In this document: in pieces, positions 5,357 to 7,496 of the stretch
How the letters are laid out: every line of letters starts with the position of its first letter
How positions within the stretch are numbered: position 1 is the stretch's first letter
Assembly (NCBI GenBank): GCA_934463345.1
Contig: CAKSJL010000083.1
Span: 1 to 7,496, forward strand
DNA: 7,496 nucleotides
Origin: an uncultured Oscillospiraceae bacterium
Lineage (GTDB): Bacteria; Bacillota; Clostridia; Oscillospirales; Ruminococcaceae
Reading direction: 5' to 3'
Notes under the pieces: model-generated
Seen by the model: the letters and a program-made list of their open reading frames with translations, nothing else
What the model was told of the DNA's origin: nothing
Databases searched by the model: none
Made by a program: the position numbers and the translations under genes

Positions 5357-6432
5357 TGACGGGAATATATATTCATGTTCCTTTTTGTGCGGTAAAATGT
5401 CCTTACTGTGATTTTTATTCCTGCGAATACAGAACTGAAACCGTAAAAAAATACAAATCGGCTGTTCTTAGAAATATATCTGCGCTGCCGGATATAAAGG
5501 CAGATACGATATATTTTGGCGGCGGAACGCCTTCGCTTCTTCCGGCTGAGTATATATCCAAAATCATTGAAAGTATTGACTGTCATGTACAACTTATTTC
5601 TCCGGAAATTACAATTGAAGTTAATCCTTGCACTGTTACGGAAAAGAAGCTTATTGAATACAAAAAAAGCGGTGTTAACAGATTGTCTGTCGGGGTTCAG
5701 TCAGGATGCATCGATGAACTTGAATTTCTTGGAAGAAAGCATAGCTTTGAAAAGGCGGCTGATGCGGTGAAAATGGCTCAGGCATGCGGTTTTGACAATA
5801 TCTCCTGCGATCTTATGATTGGAATCAAAGGGCAGACAAAGGAAAAACTTGAACAGTCCGTTGAAAGAATAATTTCATTGCCGGTTTGTCATATTTCGTC
5901 ATATATTCTGAAGATTGAGGAAAACACACCTTTTGGGAAGAATGGCGTTTCAACTCAGCTGCCTGATGACGATGAGACGGCGGAGCTTTATCTTCATTCT
6001 GTCAGACTCCTTGAGAAAGCCGGATTTAAGCAGTATGAAATTTCTAATTTTTCAAAAGACGGGTTTCACAGTCGTCATAACCTGAAATACTGGAAATGTG
6101 AAGAATATATCGGAATAGGACCTTCTGCACATTCGTACTACAATGGTGAAAGGTACTATTCTCCTGCTGATCTGGAATCTTTTTGTAATTTGCCCTTGCA
6201 GGAAAAGATTTCAGAACCCTTTGAATCTGGAACGGATGAAGAGAAAATAATGCTTGGACTGAGACTTAAAGACGGTATTTGTCCGGACGATTTTCCACAG
6301 TATCGTGAAAAAATAATAAAAAAATCCGCAGAGTACTGCTCTCATGGTCTTGCTGTTTTTGAAAACAATCATCTGAGTCTTACTCCGCAGGGATTTTTGG
6401 TTTCCAATTCGATAATATCGGATATAATATAA
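5356..6432 (+). CDS. hemW: Radical SAM heme chaperone HemW
   Basis: 358 residues. It opens with YIHVPFC and the radical SAM cluster cysteines C11, C15 and C18 (CxxxCxxC). Phe20 occupies the place of the fourth cysteine seen in true HemN enzymes. The SAM-binding GGGTPS motif is at 55-60, EVNP at 88-91, SVGVQS at 111-116, the HemW-type HNLKYW at 241-246 and GIGPSAHS at 253-260. These favour HemW, which binds heme and passes it to target proteins, over oxygen-independent coproporphyrinogen III oxidase, the older annotation for this family. Length is near the usual 370-390, a little short. The ATG overlaps the preceding stop by one base and there is no good ribosome binding site of its own (only CTGAG), so translational coupling is likely. 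It is the third gene of the lepA operon. Confidence 0.93.
   Translation: MTGIYIHVPFCAVKCPYCDFYSCEYRTETVKKYKSAVLRNISALPDIKADTIYFGGGTPSLLPAEYISKIIESIDCHVQLISPEITIEVNPCTVTEKKLIEYKKSGVNRLSVGVQSGCIDELEFLGRKHSFEKAADAVKMAQACGFDNISCDLMIGIKGQTKEKLEQSVERIISLPVCHISSYILKIEENTPFGKNGVSTQLPDDDETAELYLHSVRLLEKAGFKQYEISNFSKDGFHSRHNLKYWKCEEYIGIGPSAHSYYNGERYYSPADLESFCNLPLQEKISEPFESGTDEEKIMLGLRLKDGICPDDFPQYREKIIKKSAEYCSHGLAVFENNHLSLTPQGFLVSNSIISDII
6401..6428 (+). promoter_or_regulatory. Possible internal promoter for hprK
   Basis: A perfect TATAAT (6423-6428) sits at the 3' end of hemW, 42 bp before hprK. The best -35 candidate is TTTCCA (6401-6406, 4 of 6) with a 16-bp spacer. It could give hprK some independent expression, but A+T-rich coding sequence often contains such matches. 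Confidence 0.3.
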
Positions 6433-6470
6433 ATGGCAGCAATGCTGTAAATAAATAACGGAGGTCATCT

Positions 6471-7430
6471 ATGGCTGATAAATTTAAGGTATCCCTGAAA
6501 AAAATAATTGATGAATTTAAGCTGGAATCAATTTTTGTTCCACGTCCGGCAGAGGAAATATTTATAGAGGAAAATGACGTTAACCGTCCTGGACTCCAGC
6601 TTATGGGGTTTTATGAATATTTCAATCCTGAGCGCATACAGATAATAGGCAAGATGGAATTTGCGTATCTTTCAACAATTGATGAAAAAACTCGTTATGA
6701 ACGCCTTGAAAAACTGTTTTCTCAACAGCTTCCTGCACTGATTATTACAAGAGAACTGCCTTATTTTGCGGAAATGCTTGAATTGGCAAAAAAATACGAA
6801 ATGCCTCTTTTAAGAAGCAAGGAGAGTACATCAAACTTTATGTCAGGTCTTATTGCGTTCCTGAATCTTAACCTTGCACCAAGAATTACACGTCATGGCG
6901 TTCTGATTGAAATTTACGGTGAGGGTGTATTTATCACAGGTGAAAGCGGCGTTGGAAAGAGTGAAACAGCAATTGAGCTTGTAAAAAGAGGTCACAGACT
7001 GGTTGCGGACGATGCGGTTGAGATAAGAAAGGTTTCAAATATAAGCCTTGTCGGAAGCTCTCCAGACAATATTCGTCATTTCCTTGAACTAAGAGGTATA
7101 GGTATTATCAATGCAAGACGTCTTTTTGGTATGGGTGCGGTAAAACTTACTGAAAAAATTGACCTTATCGTTGAAATGGAGCTTTGGAATCCGGAGAAAA
7201 TTTACGACCGAATGGGTGTTGATAACCAGTATACTTCAATTCTTGGAGTAAAAGTTCCGTCACTTACAATTCCTGTTAAACCAGGACGTAATCTTGCTGT
7301 TATCATGGAGGTTGCGGCGATGAATAACCGTCAGAAGAAGATGGGTTATAATGCCGCACAGGAGCTGCTCGAAAAGCTCGGACTTGATATGGACAGCAAT
7401 GATACTGTAAAAAACTATGAGCAATTCTAA
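6471..7430 (+). CDS. hprK: HPr kinase/phosphorylase
   Basis: 319 residues, the family's usual size. The N-terminal HPrK domain (about 1-130) leads to the catalytic domain with His142, the Walker A loop GESGVGKS (157-164), the acidic pair D180-D181 and the HPrK signature around ELRGIGIINARRLFG (206-220). A conserved C-terminal segment, IPVKPGRN then NNRQKKMGYNAA, completes it. The enzyme phosphorylates and dephosphorylates Ser46 of HPr (and Crh where present), setting carbon catabolite repression through CcpA. It is a cytoplasmic hexamer in studied species. CGGAGGT around 6459-6465 precedes ATG by five bases. It lies 38 bases after hemW with no terminator between, and a PHP-phosphatase gene follows after 16 bases. 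All key residues I can check are present. Confidence 0.97.
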   Translation: MADKFKVSLKKIIDEFKLESIFVPRPAEEIFIEENDVNRPGLQLMGFYEYFNPERIQIIGKMEFAYLSTIDEKTRYERLEKLFSQQLPALIITRELPYFAEMLELAKKYEMPLLRSKESTSNFMSGLIAFLNLNLAPRITRHGVLIEIYGEGVFITGESGVGKSETAIELVKRGHRLVADDAVEIRKVSNISLVGSSPDNIRHFLELRGIGIINARRLFGMGAVKLTEKIDLIVEMELWNPEKIYDRMGVDNQYTSILGVKVPSLTIPVKPGRNLAVIMEVAAMNNRQKKMGYNAAQELLEKLGLDMDSNDTVKNYEQF

Positions 7431-7446
7431 AACGGAGGCATAAAAA

Positions 7447-7496
7447 ATGTTTATAGAGGCTGACCTGCATTGTCATTCATTAGCATCAACACATGC
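7447..7496 (+). CDS. PHP-domain phosphatase, N-terminal fragment (YcdX-like)
   Basis: Only the first 16 codons and two further bases are in the window; the gene runs off the end. The visible peptide starts MFIEADLHCHSLASTHA, containing the PHP-domain metal-binding motif DLHxHS (D6, H8, H10) and a STH triplet that resembles the YcdX-type phosphatase N-terminus. GGAGG at 7434-7438, eight bases before ATG, supports the start, and the gap after hprK is 16 bases, so it probably belongs to the same operon. PHP enzymes are metal-dependent phosphoesterases; the substrate cannot be inferred from this fragment. Confidence 0.75.
   Translation, partial: MFIEADLHCHSLASTH

Noticed and set aside
6437..6447. 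CAGCA-A-TGCTG inverted repeat between hemW and hprK
   Set aside because: A five-base arm with a one-base loop cannot form a useful hairpin, and no T-run follows, so the two genes are treated as one transcript.

Overview
The window looks like chromosomal DNA of a low-GC, strictly anaerobic Firmicute. It most resembles a Ruminococcus of the R. albus/R. flavefaciens type. Reasons are the A+T-rich intergenic DNA, strong AGGAGG-type ribosome binding sites, consensus sigma-A promoters, hprK (a Firmicutes hallmark) and, above all, two adjacent type IV pilin genes. These match the published description, recalled from memory, of the R. albus pilA1-pilA2 locus, whose PilA1 product (CbpC/GP25) is tied to cellulose adhesion. 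The species cannot be fixed from this window. All genes lie on the + strand.

Layout. (1) 1-893: a promoter region with three palindromes, pilA1 (217-747) with a structured leader, and a stem-loop after it. (2) 894-1421: pilA2, with its own weaker promoter overlapping that stem-loop. (3) 1502-3034: a perfect consensus promoter drives two zinc-ribbon genes of unknown function, a four-helix membrane protein (1562-2638) and a small protein with a very basic tail (2659-2982), ending in a strong intrinsic terminator. (4) 3070-7496: a second strong promoter and a 131-nt leader start an apparent operon. Its order is lepA (TTG start at 3236), a small two-helix zinc-ribbon membrane protein (5048-5356), hemW (5356-6432, overlapping by one base), hprK (6471-7430) and the first 50 bases of a PHP-domain phosphatase gene (7447 onward).

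How the genes fit together. The pilins are surface or envelope components; no assembly ATPase, platform protein or prepilin peptidase is present here. The lepA operon combines a ribosome-acting GTPase, a heme chaperone and the HPr kinase/phosphorylase that controls carbon catabolite repression in Firmicutes. lepA next to hemW is a common Firmicutes arrangement; the zinc-ribbon membrane protein between them is less usual. No mobile element, CRISPR array, tRNA or rRNA was seen. I did not find a clearly new biological system. The most open items are the three unassigned zinc-ribbon proteins and the differing maturation and expression signals of the two pilins.
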